Shown one piece after another: positions 23,101-33,984 of a DNA stretch of 64,000 bases. Where the stretch lies: positions 80,643,107 to 80,707,106 of the forward strand of contig NC_068356.1 of NCBI RefSeq assembly GCF_020536995.1. The letters run 5' to 3'. The translations under genes were made by a program, and so were the position numbers. The DNA is from Dreissena polymorpha. Lineage: Eukaryota; Mollusca; Bivalvia; Myida; Dreissenidae. Under the pieces are notes generated by a model. The model made no database searches. It saw only the letters and a program-made list of their open reading frames with translations, and was not told the origin of the DNA. The first letter of the stretch is position 1. Every line of letters begins with the position of its first letter.

Positions 23101-26100
23101 TAAAATTGTGAAAATTAGAGTCGCAAACTTCTTGAAATTGTGAAAATTTGAGTTGTGAACTTCTTGAAATTGTGAAAATTTGAGTCGCGAATTTCCCAAA
23201 ATTGTGAACAACGGCCATTCTTGCAGAAGGAAAAAAAGCTCTGTAAAAGTGTCATCCTTGTTTGCCCAGACTAATCTTCTACTAAACTTTAAGCACATGA
23301 ATTTAGCCCCAAGGGCAGAGTATTACATTTTAGTTTGTGAGTCTTTATTCAGATATACATGTACTAAGTCATGGTTCTACCATGATTTTATAGCATTTAA
23401 CATTAGTTGCCACTTGAATTCTAGCCAATGGATATAGTAAACAGAGCATTAAACAGCGTTATCAATTTTGTAGCCAAGCTTGCCTACCACAATGGTCATT
23501 ATTTGCTCTTCAGAAATAATGGTATAGTGTTATCTCATTATATTTTTCTTAAGTAGGTTAACCCTTTCTCACTCAGTGGCAAAGTGAAAATGGTTATATT
23601 CAACCAGCATAAAACCAGAACAGCCTGCGAGTGACTTAAATTTTCTAGGGGTCTTCAAACATATCAAAGTGCGTATCTTAGTGGTAAAGGGTTACAATAT
23701 AATTTCATGTCATTATTTCAGGTATGTGATCGTGAATATACGACCAAATTTTCCTTGAGTAACCACATTAAGTCTCAGCATCTGGATATGAAGAAGACTT
23801 TCAGTTGTCCAACGTGTGGAAAAACGTTTAGCGGTCGTCGCTCCTATCTTATGCATGCCAATGCACATCTCGGAGTGAAACCATACTCATGCGAGATATG
23901 TGGGAAATCTTTCACGTATGACAAGTCATTGAAGGTGAATTATGGTTTCAGTGCAGCTTCTGAGTCAACTGTATGCTAAACTTTGCTATCTTATCATTCT
24001 TTTGCCTGAATAGTATAGATTTTAATCAAAGTTTATATGAGAAAAACGTTATACGTGTCATTGCCTTCATTATTTAGGAAGATTTAGTACAAGTTTTTTT
24101 AATGCAGGCTATCATGGATTTACAACTGTTGCTTCATCCCTTCATCATGCCTATTATGATGAAGTATTACCTGGTGGTGTAGACTATGCTGTATCACACC
24201 ATATTGAAAACAGCAAACATGCTCAGTAAATTGACTTTTTTTTGGTAAATTTCATTATTTCATTTGATGTGTTCTTTATATGCCCCATGCGGGGCATGGA
24301 AACCTGAACCGATCTCCGGAGCTTGTGGTTTAGGTTTTCTACACCTCCTTAAATATACATAATTATCTGTATTCAACACTTACATAGTATTCTATATGTA
24401 GGAACACCGATACCTTCATGACGCTGTGCGACACTTCAAGTGCGTCCATTGTGGGAAAGCGTTCAGGCAGAAGACGTGCCTGCTGGTACATGAGCGTGTG
24501 CACAAGAAGATGCCAGCTCAGGTCTGCCTGTACTGTGGACAGACATTCACCCAAAGGCAATCACTGCTCAGACATGAACGCATACACACAGGTACACAAA
24601 AGGAGTTTCATTGGGTCAAAAATATGTTGCAACAAATTTTTGTTGTCTGAAATAAGTTGGAGCCAAAGTTTGTCCCTAATAATAGTATTAACAAGAGCAC
24701 CGCATAACGGTTGCCACGCTCTGCTGCAAAAGCTTGTCAGAATTTTTTTTTTTTTTAAAGGTCACAGTGACCTTTGACCTAGTGACCCAAAATGGGTGTG
24801 TCGTGTAGAACTCATCAAGGTGCATCTACATATTATTTAGAGCTAATGTTAAGGTTTTAGCACGACGCCAGCGGACGACGAGCAGGCTATGACAATACCT
24901 CGGGTTTTCTCTGAAAACAGCCTCACTAAAAACAATACCAGTTGGTGGGTTCAATAAATGCAAATGCCCACAATTAAAAGCCTTGTCAGTATTGATTTGT
25001 TAGCCCGTATTAGTAAGTCTTAATATGAAAGTAGGCCAATTTCAAAGCCAAAATGAGATCAGGTTATTTTATTAGCTCGGCTTTTTTCTGAGAAAACACG
25101 AGGTACACGTGTTGTCACCGCCAGCTCGTCGTCTGCCGTGCTAAAACCTTAACATTGGTTCTAAAATCAAAGTGCTTCCACCTACATCTTTGAAACTTCA
25201 TATGTAGATGCACCTTGATGAGTTTTACACGCCACACCCGTTTTTGGGTCACTAGGTCAAAGGTCAATGTCACTGGGACCTCTAAAAAAATAAATCTGAC
25301 AAGCTTTCATTTATTAAACACTGCACCCAGGCCAAGCGTTGGCAACCATTATGCGGTGCTCATTATTAAATGGAAGTATCAAAGCTTTTTTGTAAGTTGT
25401 ATTGATGTGGAGTGAATGGTCTGTTAGGGCTAACCAAGAAAGTCTGAATAAGTCCAAAATCTAGGTCAATGCCAATGTCAAAATTAGGTCAGGTGATGTA
25501 GATGTGTAACTATTGAAAGTATTCAAAGTAGGGATTAGAAAGAATACTGAAAATGATATTTGAATATTCGTTTGTCTCTATTATTTGAATATTCGATTTT
25601 ATGGACCTTGGATTTTAATGTCCGAACTTAAAAACTTCTGAGTTGTAGTACTGTTCCTTTTTGGCACGTATACCACTACAACCTTAAATGCAGCTTTTAC
25701 TAAGGGGATAGATAAATCATTTTTGAAAACGATAATTGATTTTTATATTCTTCATTTTCACATACTAGTAATTTATTTAATTTTCAAAAGATAACATATT
25801 TCTGGTCAACATGTTACCATGATTTTCATGTATTTTGTATTATCTTTTGAGCACGTAAAATATTTCCTAACACAAGAAGGAGGCATTGTGAATCGATTTA
25901 ACTTGCTTTAACTCTAAATTGTAGATGTATCTAGAACATATAGCAAGTTTGAAATAAACACTCTTGAAACTAAATGAATTGATACTTATTGCAAACAAAA
26001 TTACTTGGTTGATATATGAGTAACTAAATTCTGATTTGATACTCATGAATTTAATACATGGATATAGCAATTAAAATTATGTCAATTATAGCAGACAGTC

Positions 26101-28721
26101 AATAGATTAAACATGGTGTATTAACACCTTTGCAAACTGCCTAATAAAAACCAATAAATACACCACACCTCTCCTGATACACTCAGGCATGCCAATTATC
26201 ATCTCATTAATTGATAAAGGCTGTTATCAAAACATTAACTGATACATGAAAGTCGTCTGCACTGAAAAAAAAGACTGAAGTTACACATCGTTTTGGAAGT
26301 TTGCCTAAAAACAAACATTCTAATATGAATGTTGGAGATTCGAATATTCATTCTTTATTTGAATAGTCAGATATTAATTCTCATCCCTTGTTCACTGGCA
26401 TCATTCATGCAAGTATCAATGCTTTGTTTCAAGCAGTATTGATGTTTGAAAAGCGTCATTTTTTAGGTTACCACAATTTGACCCTCTGACTTAGTCCAAA
26501 AGTAGGTCAATTCAAAGTCAAAATGAGGTCAGATAATGTGCATTTGTGCTTTCTGTCTGTTCCTGCAGTACAGGCCCACTTTATAGGGCCTCTTCAGAGT
26601 CTGCTTGTATTACAATAACATTGACATGACTCAGTCAGTGCCCACAAAACAAACTTACCAGTGTGATATCTCGTAGTGAAGATTTGTCTACAGACCAGGC
26701 ACACACAGAATAAGTACATGTACTTGTTCAGTGTGCCTGCAGACAGACCTTCACTTTGTGAGAGCACCTGTTCAGAAATTAGTTGCTCACAGTCTGTTCA
26801 GGTTGTATTTTGTCTGCTGCTCATCAGTATATTAGTTTTGAGATGAAGACTTAAAAACTTGAACCTTGTAAGAAAGATCTTAAATTAAATTTAATTTTTA
26901 AGAGACTACAAATGCGTGATAATAGGTACATACTAAGTGGTAATGGGTTAAATAATTCTAGTGTAATTACAAGCAGGCTTGGAAGAGGTCCCATCTGATC
27001 AGCCTTCACTGCAGAAAGACCTTTGCATAGAGAAAACACAAACACTAGTTTATACTGAAGGTATATACTGCATATAACCAGTAACTGTTGTAAATTATAT
27101 GTATGAGTTGTGAGCTCAAGCGTATTGTATCTGATACAAGTGTGGAATATACATGAAAGTTCAGTTTCAATCCGTGATTTGTTGGTTTTAAATGCATTTT
27201 ATGCCCCGGGATCGAATGATCTGGGTTATATTGTTTTTGGCCTGTCTTTCTGTCTGTCATTGTATGTGTCTGTCTGTCATTGTGTGTGTCTGTCCAAAAC
27301 TTAAACCTTGGTCATAACTTTTGCAATATTGATGATAGCAACTTGAAATTTGCATGCATGTGTATATCATGGAGCTGCACATGTTGAGTGGTGAAAGGTA
27401 AAGGTCATCTTTCAAGGTCAAATATATGGCTTCAAAGTGGCGCATTAGGGGGCATTGTTCTTGTTTACCTGGTTAAATTAAATTGTGAAAGTCAGGTATA
27501 TTTTCAAATTAAAGGCCAACATAAAGTAAACAATATTTATAAACCCCAAACGGTCTCAAATCCCAACAAAAATTCTTCTGCTACTGTTTTATGACCGACA
27601 CACTTGACACACACTACACTTGTGAAATTCAATGTTCATACATGCACCAGTAATGATTGGTAATTATTAAAGCAATATGTTTTAAAACTTAAGTTTAAGA
27701 CAAAATATGTCTTATAAGTTATAATTCACTAAGTATAGATTTTCATTTGTCTTGTATTTCAGGTGAAAAACCTTTTAAATGCAGCCTCTGTTCAAAAGCC
27801 TTTTCTGAAGGGCCCCTGGTTCGTAAACACTTGCTGATGGTCCACAACCTGGACAGGGACACCTGGAGGCAGTGTGTGATCCGGGAGAACCGAGAACCGG
27901 CCAGTCACTATGTATCCGGTGGCACCGGTTACCAACCCCGGGAACCGGCAGACCAAGTTCGCAGGAGGAATCGGGCCACTGTCCTTCCACCCACCGCAAG
28001 GGGCAGGCCCTCAGTTATTGCCCTTGATATTGAAGCCTCTTCGGGGTCTTCTTCCGTATCAGATGATAGTATTGTCATGCACAATCCTAGTATGAAGGAA
28101 ATACACAGATTACAAGTATCAATGGACAATTCCGCTACATCAGATGGCAATCCAGACACAATTTCTGGGACTGATAATGACTATAAGGCTTCTGCTGCCT
28201 ATGGTTTGCAGGACTCTCAATCCAACAATGCAGCTCCTGAAGGGAATGATCACTCAAGTTTTGTGACATGTGTAGCACCGTCTATCGTAGCTGGACCCAT
28301 GCAAAGTGCCTCAGAAAATGCTGACTTAAACAGCATCAATGGGACCTCACAAATGGTGCAAAATTACCTATCTAATCTACCTAACAATGAAATGTTCACT
28401 GGTTTCGAGTTGCAAACTCTTCAAGATGAATCACCATTCTTAAAACGGAATGCCGGTACAGCATTAGTGCCAAGCTCACAGTCGTTGTACCCACCACATT
28501 ATAACACTTTATCTGAAGTAAACTCGGAACCTCCTTTACGAAATCAGGTTACTATGGAAATATTGAGCTCTGAAAGCTTGAGTTACCAGCTCTACCCTTC
28601 GACATCCCATGTCGCAGAGACAAATGAATCCAAGGTCAGCCAGACTGCAAGCCAATGGGGGTTTCAAGGATACTCGGAGCACTATTACTATGGTGGCCAG
28701 TATGAACCTTCTAATCTTTAG
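14128..28721 (+). CDS. C2H2 zinc-finger protein with KH-like N-terminus (8 exons, 1021 aa)
   Basis: Exons are 14128-14407, 16456-17095, 18260-18332, 18764-18923, 21945-22495, 23722-23934, 24402-24591 and 27763-28721 (TAG stop), 3066 nt in one frame with all phases matched. Residues ~1-70 have the GVRIEKSDTTFSLTGPWDSI pattern of KH-like modules. Residues 95-103 (NPKRGRKMP) look like an AT-hook. Residues ~104-385 are acidic and then basic, without recognised folds. Nine C2H2 fingers occupy ~467-731, with one classical TGEKPFKC linker before the last finger and longer linkers elsewhere. The tail ~732-1021 is Ser/Asn/Gln-rich and probably disordered. It is likely a sequence-specific nuclear DNA-binding protein; the target is unknown. 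The first intron is donor AAAT|GTATGT. Intron 2 uses a GC donor. I do not recognise a vertebrate orthologue. Confidence 0.85.
14483..14849. mobile_element. MITE with ~20-bp inverted repeats (AGTCACCT…TTTCGGTCGAT)
   Basis: CAGTCACCTATTTCGGTCGAT at the left end faces ATCGACCGAAACAGGTGACT at the right end (one or two mismatches plus a short insertion). The interior has no open frame. It lies in intron 1 of the zinc-finger gene, about 75 bp after the donor. Confidence 0.65.
15053..15418. mobile_element. MITE, family 'CAGGGTTTTTT', copy 1
   Basis: Left end CAGGGTTTTTTTTGGCC is mirrored by a GGAAAAAAAACCTG right end. The inside repeats 'TTCCCAATT…' motifs. Two more copies with the same ends are at 20926-21640 and 22994-23243. 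It abuts the 3' end of SINE copy 2. Intron 1 of the zinc-finger gene. Confidence 0.6.
15421..15606 (-). mobile_element. tRNA-derived SINE, copy 2
   Basis: Reverse-strand copy of the SINE at 2465-2654: it reads CGCGGTGGTGTAGTAGATGA at its head and TAGGCCTTCCCGTAATAGTC near its tail. Its B-box is more degraded than in copy 1. Intron 1 of the zinc-finger gene. Confidence 0.75.
15714..16222. mobile_element. TTAA-flanked inverted-repeat element enclosing a tRNA-like Pol III promoter
   Basis: Ends are AGGGATCTTTTCAC and GTGAAAAGGCCCCT, each bordered by TTAA (15710-15713 and 16223-16226), like piggyBac target duplications. Inner arms CTTTGGTAAATT and AATGCCAAAATC extend the symmetry. The centre (16004-16091) is a tRNA-like sequence. 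No transposase is present. Intron 1 of the zinc-finger gene, about 230 bp upstream of exon 2. Confidence 0.65.
16004..16091 (+). other. tRNA-like sequence inside a mobile element
   Basis: Contains a good A box (TAGCTCAGTAGG) and B box (GGTTCGAAACC). I could not fold a normal acceptor stem and anticodon arm: an ACTTCAGGACTCTGGCAGGACT stretch (two halves, split for display) replaces the usual anticodon-variable region. It sits centrally in the TTAA element. Called a tRNA-derived promoter module, not a functional tRNA. Confidence 0.6.
17096..18259 (+). other. GC-AG intron in the zinc-finger gene
   Basis: Exon 2 ends TTC AG at 17095 and is followed by GCAAGT, the consensus non-canonical GC donor. 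The acceptor is TTCTTAACAG at 18259. Joining AG|T gives Ser and an open exon 3 (DRTEENCKDQLLVKK). The nearby GT at 17100 would join in another phase and meet an immediate TGA, so frame logic selects the GC site. Confidence 0.75.
17252..17962 (+). repeat. Tandem-core repeat, family 'GGCCTAGGATCATGAAAC', plus copy
   Basis: Opens with the hairpin CCCCCCTTCGAAGAAGAGGGGG (split: CCCCCC TTCGAAGAAGA GGGGG), then GTCCGTCCGTCC, then about five ~122-bp units (TTTCCGGATGATAACTCA, GGCCTAGGATCATGAAAC, CATTGATCATGACT, AGGTCACTAGGTCAAAGGTC), and ends near AACAACCCTTGTTTG. A longer inverted copy is at 45830-47173. Intron 2 of the zinc-finger gene. Confidence 0.75.
19221..19493 (+). repeat. Hairpin-ended repeat, family 'GTGTTTGTCAGAAAC', copy 2
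   Basis: TATGCCCCCAGATCGAATGATTGGGGG hairpin head (stem CCCCC/GGGGG), then CTGTCTGTCTGTCATTG, CTCATGGAGCTGCACATTTT, AAGGTCAAGGTCATCC, and a TTTCTGACAAACACATCTC tail. Reverse orientation relative to copies at 12294 and 34348. Intron 4 of the zinc-finger gene. Confidence 0.7.
19496..19912 (+). repeat. Tandem-core repeat, family 'CTTGTCCGGGCCATAACTA', plus copy
   Basis: Directly follows the preceding element. AACCAGGTTTTCCGAAGGAAAAAACTGGTT forms the head hairpin, then GGCGGGTGGGCTGGCGGGCGG, then two to three ~147-bp units (GCTTGTCCGGGCCATAAC, ATCATTGGACGGTGTGTC, ATATCTCCAAGGTCA), ending GAAAACCTGGTTTTGTGACA. Longer copies are at 30650-32215 and 43815-44350. Confidence 0.7.
20926..21640. mobile_element. 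MITE, family 'CAGGGTTTTTT', copy 2
   Basis: CAGGGGTTTTTCAGCACTGTC at the left and CAGAAAAAACCCTG at the right are inverted copies. The interior has an A15/T15-type tract and 'TTCCCAAAATG…' repeats. Intron 4 of the zinc-finger gene. Confidence 0.6.
21808..21920 (+). mobile_element. Palindromic 'GCCTGTGC…GCACAGGC' element, partial copy
   Basis: AAGTGTCGTCTCAGGTTAGC, CTGTGCAGACCACACAGG and ATAAACTGGATTTTTGTTCA. This is the left half of the family seen complete at 38092-38310. It ends about 25 bp before exon 5 of the zinc-finger gene. Confidence 0.65.
22190..27844 (+). CDS. Nine-finger C2H2 array of the zinc-finger gene (exons 5-8)
   Basis: Exon 5 holds YKCEQC…DHMGRVH, FQCDLC…RHKKVVH and FTCTVC…KHVASH, and opens the fourth finger with FRCQ. 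Exon 6 completes it (VCDREYTTKF…HIKSQH), then encodes FSCPTC…HANAH and the start of YSCEIC…DKSLK. Exon 7 completes that finger with EHRYLH, then FKCVHC…HERVH and VCLYC…HERIH. Exon 8 opens with TGEKPFKCSLC…HLLMVH. Two fingers (4 and 6) are interrupted by phase-0 introns, unlike the single-exon arrays of KRAB-type genes, which suggests an older gene. Each Cys-Cys-His-His set looks complete. Confidence 0.88.
22855..22975 (+). mobile_element. Palindromic 'GCCTGTGC…GCACAGGC' element, degraded copy
   Basis: TTAATGCATGTGAAAAAAGT, CCCAGATTAGCTTGTGCAGT, GACGACACTCGATCTAGAAA, TTCCTTTAAACCATA. Intron 5 of the zinc-finger gene. Confidence 0.55.
22994..23243. mobile_element. MITE, family 'CAGGGTTTTTT', copy 3
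   Basis: CAGGGCTTTTTTCCAGTG is matched by GAAGGAAAAAAAGCTCTG. Between them are about five ~32-bp units of TTGAGTCGCAAACTTCTTGA and AATTGTGAAAAT. Intron 5 of the zinc-finger gene. Confidence 0.6.
23563..23695. mobile_element. MITE, family 'TTAACCCTTTCTCACTCAG'
   Basis: TTAACCCTTTCTCACTCAGT faces GTGGTAAAGGGTTACA. The inner 'CAGCATAAAACCAGAACAGC' and 'CCTGCGAGTGACTT' are shared with 37975-38098 and 39474-39719, and partial relatives are at 18150-18240, 26780-26952 and 50965-51137. It ends just upstream of exon 6 of the zinc-finger gene. Confidence 0.6.
24693..24931 (+). repeat. Repeat family with perfect AGGTCAnnnTGACCT palindrome, copy 2
   Basis: GAGCACCGCATAACGGTTGC head, AAAGCTTGTCAGAAT, poly-T, AGGTCACAGTGACCT (24759-24773), TTTGACCTAGTGACCC, CAAGGTGCATCTACATATT, GGCTATGACAATACCTCGGG tail. 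It faces an inverted relative at 25075-25366. Intron 7 of the zinc-finger gene. Confidence 0.72.
25075..25366 (-). repeat. Repeat family with AGGTCAnnnTGACCT palindrome, inverted copy
   Basis: Reads in reverse: GAGCACCGCATAATGGTTGC at 25366, TGACAGTG-type core, GGCTGTTTTCTCAGAAAA-type end near 25075. The palindrome itself is mutated here. Together with 24693-24931 it forms a long, imperfect inverted pair in the same intron. Confidence 0.65.
25371..27199. other. Intron 7 remainder, A/T-rich, little recognised
   Basis: Contains two degraded 'CCAAAATGAGGTCAGGT' repeat fragments (25420-25500, 26480-26540) and the MITE-like stretch 26780-26952 (CATCAGTATATTAGTTTTGA, TAAGTGGTAATGGGTTAA). No open frame with coding character. 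Confidence 0.45.
27200..27462 (+). repeat. Hairpin-ended repeat, family 'GTGTTTGTCAGAAAC', copy 3
   Basis: ATGCCCCGGGATCGAATGATCTGGG head, repeated TGTCTGTCATTGTGTGTGTC, TATCATGGAGCTGCACATGT, then GGGGGCATTGTTCTTGTTTA. It ends 300 bp upstream of the last exon of the zinc-finger gene. Confidence 0.65.
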
Positions 28722-30649
28722 AAAAATGACCATCTTTTTGACATTTTCAGCATTTTTCAGACAGAAGAAATGATTTTTTGTTATCAAAATCTGCATAAGG
28801 TTTTTAAAAGACTGAAAGATGGCTTGTATAATGCATGTATTTGTTGTTAAGAATTATAATATATAACGGAACCACGTTATTTTTAACAAACTTGAAACAG
28901 AAGATTACATTAATATATGGTCGGTCTGCCAATTATATCCATGTAAACCCCGTGGTTATACATGTTTAAAAGATTAACAAGCATGCTTTTACCCCATACA
29001 GAGTTTAAAATGTTGATGGATTCTAGTAATATTTTCTCCATTTTCTAAATATGTCGAACAATTCTTAATTAAACAAGATAAAACAATAGTTTAAATCGTC
29101 TATATTTCAGAGTTGTTCTACTCTAGAGTAAATATACAAACATGTCAAGTTCACATGTACAATCACTTTGAAATGCCAGGAAAATTAAATGTAAATAATA
29201 AAAAGCAGCAAATGGTTTTTGAGGTAAACAATCGCTTTTTTAACAAGAATGTACAAATAGCTGTCAAGAGACGTACAAAAATAATGTATCAATATTAACA
29301 AATATAGTGGTAAGTGTTCTAATCTTTCCAATATAAAAGAGTTTTAAATACTTGAGTAAGTACATTGTTTTAGACATTTTGTTTACAACTTGCCTACCCT
29401 CTTTGTTCTACTTACAAGGACATTCGCATACATACAGGTTAACAAGCCTGTAGCAATTGATATTTTTTAAATATCAACAAGCAATAATCAGTTTTGTTTG
29501 AAATACCATTGTTAATGAGCCACACTCTGTGAAAATGGGCATTAATGCAAGTACTTGAGAAACAGTTCTTTCTGACTACCTAAACTGGATTTTTGTTTAG
29601 AAGAAACGTTCTTTCAATCAAAACAGGAAAGTGTCTGCACATGAATCAATGATAGTTTCCCTCTTAAAACTTGCTGTCTCTATGCACACACCAAGGTCCA
29701 ATCTGATCAATGATCTTATGAAAGATTTGTGTTAAGGTCTGAAATATGCTGTTTGAGACATCAATCAGTCCATTGCTGAAATGAAGGTCACATGGAAGAA
29801 ACAGAAAATGGATACTTACTTAACGCAGTAATCATAAATGTTGGTGCCAAGCATTTTGTGACAGACATCAGTATTGCAGTGTAAATATGCACTGCAAGAA
29901 TACTTTGGATAAAGCTTTCACTAGTACTATTTGACAAGACATTAGATAAAGTTTATTTCACATTCATTTTGAAGATAATTTACTAAATACATATACTTTG
30001 GGTTTCGTTTGCCCTTCTTACAAGCAATCTTGAATACTTCCTGTAAAACTGCAACAAAATAATAATAGCTGTTAAAGATGTTATGACGCTAGCCAAGGAT
30101 ATCTTACTTACAACTTGGAAAACTTAAACCACTCACCTGCATTGCAGGTACAACAATTGTCAAAGACTTGATCTGGTGTCCTAGATTTTGACCCCACTTT
30201 ACCTAGATGTAAACAATGCTTTGATATTGACACTCTGACCATGTTTCATCAAGATTTGGTAATATATGTGGCTTCTAGAGTGGTAATTTGGGTTTTCTTA
30301 AATTTGAACAGCTGACTTATTTTTAGATCCATTTGACACAGATTCAAACTTAGCCTATACGTAATCAAGGCAAACATTCTGACAGTTTCATAAATGTGGC
30401 CTCAATAGTGGTTACAAGTTTTTTCTATGATTTCACCTGGTGACCTAGTTTTTTTACGCAGGCGAACCAGATTTAAACCAAGCCTGGATACTGTCAAGAT
30501 AGACATTCTGATAAATTATCATCAACATTGGATTAACAATCTGGCTTCGAGACCCATAATTAACAAAATCTTAAAGCCACAGACCTGGACTGACCACAAT
30601 AGCTTACCATGCGCACTTTGAGCTTAAGTTAGCTTCAACTAGAGCCTTG
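28722..30649. other. 3' flank of the zinc-finger gene, intergenic
   Basis: Likely holds the 3' UTR, a short remnant of the palindromic element (29580-29640, CTAAACTGGATTTTTGTTTA), and decayed tandem units at 30120-30620 (AAGATTTGGTAATATATGTG, CTAGAGTGGT). No open frame with coding character. Confidence 0.45.
29197..29202 (+). terminator. Candidate polyadenylation signal of the zinc-finger gene
   Basis: AATAAA about 475 bases after the TAG stop, the first clear one downstream. Context is A/T-rich, so evidence is weak. Confidence 0.3.
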
Positions 30650-32215
30650 TCACAGACGTGACGTATACCCCCACATGCCGCATCGACACAGACTATTTTT
30701 CATCCTGTCTTCACAAAACAAGAGAATCTAATTTTTGGCGATTTTTAAGAATTATTATGCCATTATCATTTATAGCCATTTTGACCTTTGAACTCTTGAG
30801 TTCTTTCACATGACACGCCGTCCAATGACTGTGAACAAAATTAATGTACAGAGTCATTTCTCACAATTATTAAATCTAACAATGAATGGCATAGTTAAGG
30901 CCCAGACAAGAGCATTTATTGCCATTTTTTACCTTTGAACTAAAAGTGTGACCTTGACCTTGGAGATATGGACGTTATTCTTTTGCGCGACACACCATCC
31001 AATGATGGTAAACAAAAGAGCCAAATGATTTTAAAATCTCACAACAAACTACATAGTTATGACCCGGACAAGCTCATTCATGGCCATTTTTTACCTTTGA
31101 ACTCAAAGTATGACCTTGAAGATATCCACGTAATTTTTCGCGCGACACATCGTCCAATGATGGTGAACAAATGTGCCAAATGATTTTAAAATCTCACAAT
31201 GAACGACATAGTTATGGCCCGGACAAGCTCATTTATGGCAATTTTTGACCTTTGAACTCAAAGTGTGACCTTGACCTTGGAGATATCGACGTAATTCTTT
31301 CGCGCGACACACCGTCCAATGATGGTGAACATATGTGCAAAATGATTTTCAAATCTCACAATGAACAACATAGTTACATGTATGGCCCGGACAAGCTCAT
31401 TTATGGCCATTTTTTACCTTTGAACTCAAAGTGTGACCTTGACTTTGGAGATATCGATGTAATTCTTTCACGCGACACACCGTCCAATGATGGTGAACAA
31501 ATGTGCCAAATGATTTTAAAATCTCACAATGAACAACATAGTTATGGCCCGGACAAGGTCATTTATGGCCATTTTTGACCTTTGAACTTTAAGTGTGACC
31601 TTGACTTTGGAGATATCGACGTAATTCTTTCGCGCAACACACTGTCTAAAGATGGTGAACAAATGTTCCAAATGATTTTAAAATCTTACCATGAATGACA
31701 TAGTTAGGGTACGGACAAGCTCAAATATGATCGATGAACTCAAAGTGTGACTTTGACCTTGGAGATATCGACATAATTCTTTTGCGCGACACACCGTCCA
31801 ATGATGGTGAACTAATTTGCCAAATGATTTTAAAATCATAAAAGTTATGGCCGGGACAAGCATTTGACCTTTGAACTGCAGGTGTGACCTTGCCCTTTGA
31901 GATATTGAGGTACTTTTTTCATATGACACACCGTCCCATGATGATGAACAAATGTACCACGTCATTTTAAAATCTAACGATAAATGACATAGTTGTGGTC
32001 CGGACAAACTTCCAGTTTGAAACACACTAAGTGACCCTGTGACCTCCTTTTTGACCTGGCATGACCCATATTCACACTTGACCTAGACATCATCTAGATA
32101 CAACTTCTGACCAAGTTTGGTGAAGATCGGATGACATTTTGGGGACAGACAGACAGACCGACCGAAAAAGTGACTCCTATATAGCCCCCATAACCAATTG
32201 TAATGGGGGTACAAA
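30650..32215 (-). repeat. Tandem-core repeat, family 'CTTGTCCGGGCCATAACTA', long inverted copy (~9 units)
   Basis: About nine ~147-bp units in reverse orientation: TTTGAACTCAAAGTGTGACC, TTGGAGATATCGACGTAATT, CGCGACACACCGTCCAATGA, ATTTTAAAATCTCACAATGA, GGCCCGGACAAGCTCATT. The right part shifts to another unit (AGTGACCCTGTGACCTCC, CATCTAGATACAACTTCTGA) and ends AATTGTAATGGGGGTACAAA. Intergenic, between the convergent genes. Confidence 0.75.
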
Positions 32216-32534
32216 AATAACATGACTGACATAGGACTGTCACTTAATGATGTACAAAATGACGGATAGACTGGTTCTGCCTTTCACTGTTAAATAAACA
32301 AGGAATACCCCTTACTATTTACAAATAAATTGTTTAAATGTACCCTTTATACCAACCATGTTATCATTAGTTTTGTTGTGCTCGGATTAAACGAAAATAC
32401 AGGAACAGCAGCAATATTGGTTTAATTATTGTCAAAATAAATGAATTTTTGAATACAATTATAAGATTTGATTAAAACACCAAACCCTATCACACATATT
32501 GGTCAACCTGTGACTGGTTGCAGTACTTGTTTAA

Positions 32535-33984
32535 ACAAGAGGGCCAAGATGGCCCTAGTTCGCTCACCTGAGAGGAGTCGGTTCATTCAATCTTTACCTA
32601 ATGTCAAACTTGACCTAGATATTGACCAGACAAACATCCTGGTCAAGTTTCATCATTATTGAACCAAAACTCTGGCTTAGGGAGTGTTTTTGTAAGATTT
32701 GAAATGGTGACCTATATTTTGAGTTGACCCCCCTTACCAAACATCAAACTTTGCTTACAAGGATTTTGTATAATATAATGAAAATTTGGACAATCTAAGG
32801 GCAATAATTATGGCATTATGTGATTTTGCTCATCATCAAACTTTACTGAGATTTTTCAGCAACTTTGATAAAGAATGCTTGAGAAATGTGAATGCTAGAG
32901 TGTTTACCAACCAATGTGGACAAACGGACAGCGGACAAAGACCAATCCTAAAACCTCACCTGAGCAATCAGGTGAGCTAAAAAGCGTATTTCACAGATCT
33001 GAGCCATTTTCCAACTTCTCCAAGAAATCAATAAAACCAATGTTTTGACTAAGTTTCACGATGATTAGGCAAAATATGTGATTTCTATAGTGTTCAATCA
33101 CAAGGTTTCTCTCTATAAAGTCACATAAGGAAAACTGCCCCACCCCCCTGGCAGCCATGTTTATTGCGCCATCGGGACCATTTGCAAACTCATCTGAGAT
33201 ATATATAAAACCAATCTTTTCACCAAGTTTCATGAAGATTGGGCAAAAAATGTAACTTCTAGTGTTCACAAGCTTTTTTTACTATATAAATATAAGAAAA
33301 CTGCTCCCCCCCCCCTGGCAGCCATGTTATTCAACTGACCGGGAAACCAACTCAACTCTCGTATCAAGGAAACAGATGTTCTGCCAAATTTCATGAAAAT
33401 TTGGCAAAAAATGTGACTTCTAGAGTGTTCACATGTTTTCACTAATTACATATAGAGAAAAATGCCTCGCCCACTGGTGGCCATGTTTTTTCACCGATCT
33501 GGACCATTTTAGAACTCGTCCGAGAAATCAATAAAACCAATGTTTTGACCAACTTTCATGATGATTGAGCAAAAATTGTGACTTCCAAAGTGTTTACAAG
33601 GTTTCTCTATAGCCAAATAAGGAAAACTGCCCCGCCCACTGGCGGCCATGTTTTTCAACGGACCGGAAGCACTTTTGAACTCAACAAACATATCATTAAG
33701 ACAAGCATTTTGACAAAGTTACATGAAGATTGGGCATGAAATGTGACTTCTACAGTGTTTACAAGTTTTTTCCTTTTTTTGACCTAGTGACCTAGTCTTT
33801 GATCCGGCACAACCCAGTTTCGAACTCAACCGAGATTTCATTGGGACGAAGCTTCTGACCAAGTTTCATGAAGATCGGACAATAAACGTGGCTTCTAGAG
33901 TGTTTACGAACAAATGTTAACGGACGGACGTACGACGGACAAAGACCGGTCACAAAAGCTCACCTGAGCAATCAGGTGAGCTGA
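32535..33984 (-). repeat. Two adjoining hairpin-ended repeats, family 'GCTCACCTGAGNNNTCAGGTGAGC'
   Basis: Head AGAGGGCCAAGATGGCCCTAG (stem GGGCC/GGCCC) plus TTCGCTCACCTGAGAGGAG at 32535. A first tail CTCACCTGAGCAATCAGGTG at ~32957-32980 and a second identical tail near 33960. Between them are ~170-bp units with GACTTCTAGAGTGTTCACAA, GCCCCGCCCACTGGCGGCCA and TTGACCAACTTTCATGATGA. Related to 45706-45830 and 47175-48074. Confidence 0.72.

Noticed and set aside
30650-32215. CRISPR-like array or centromeric satellite
   Set aside because: Units of ~147 bp are directly adjacent without spacers, and the same unit occurs with hairpin ends elsewhere, so it is an interspersed element core.
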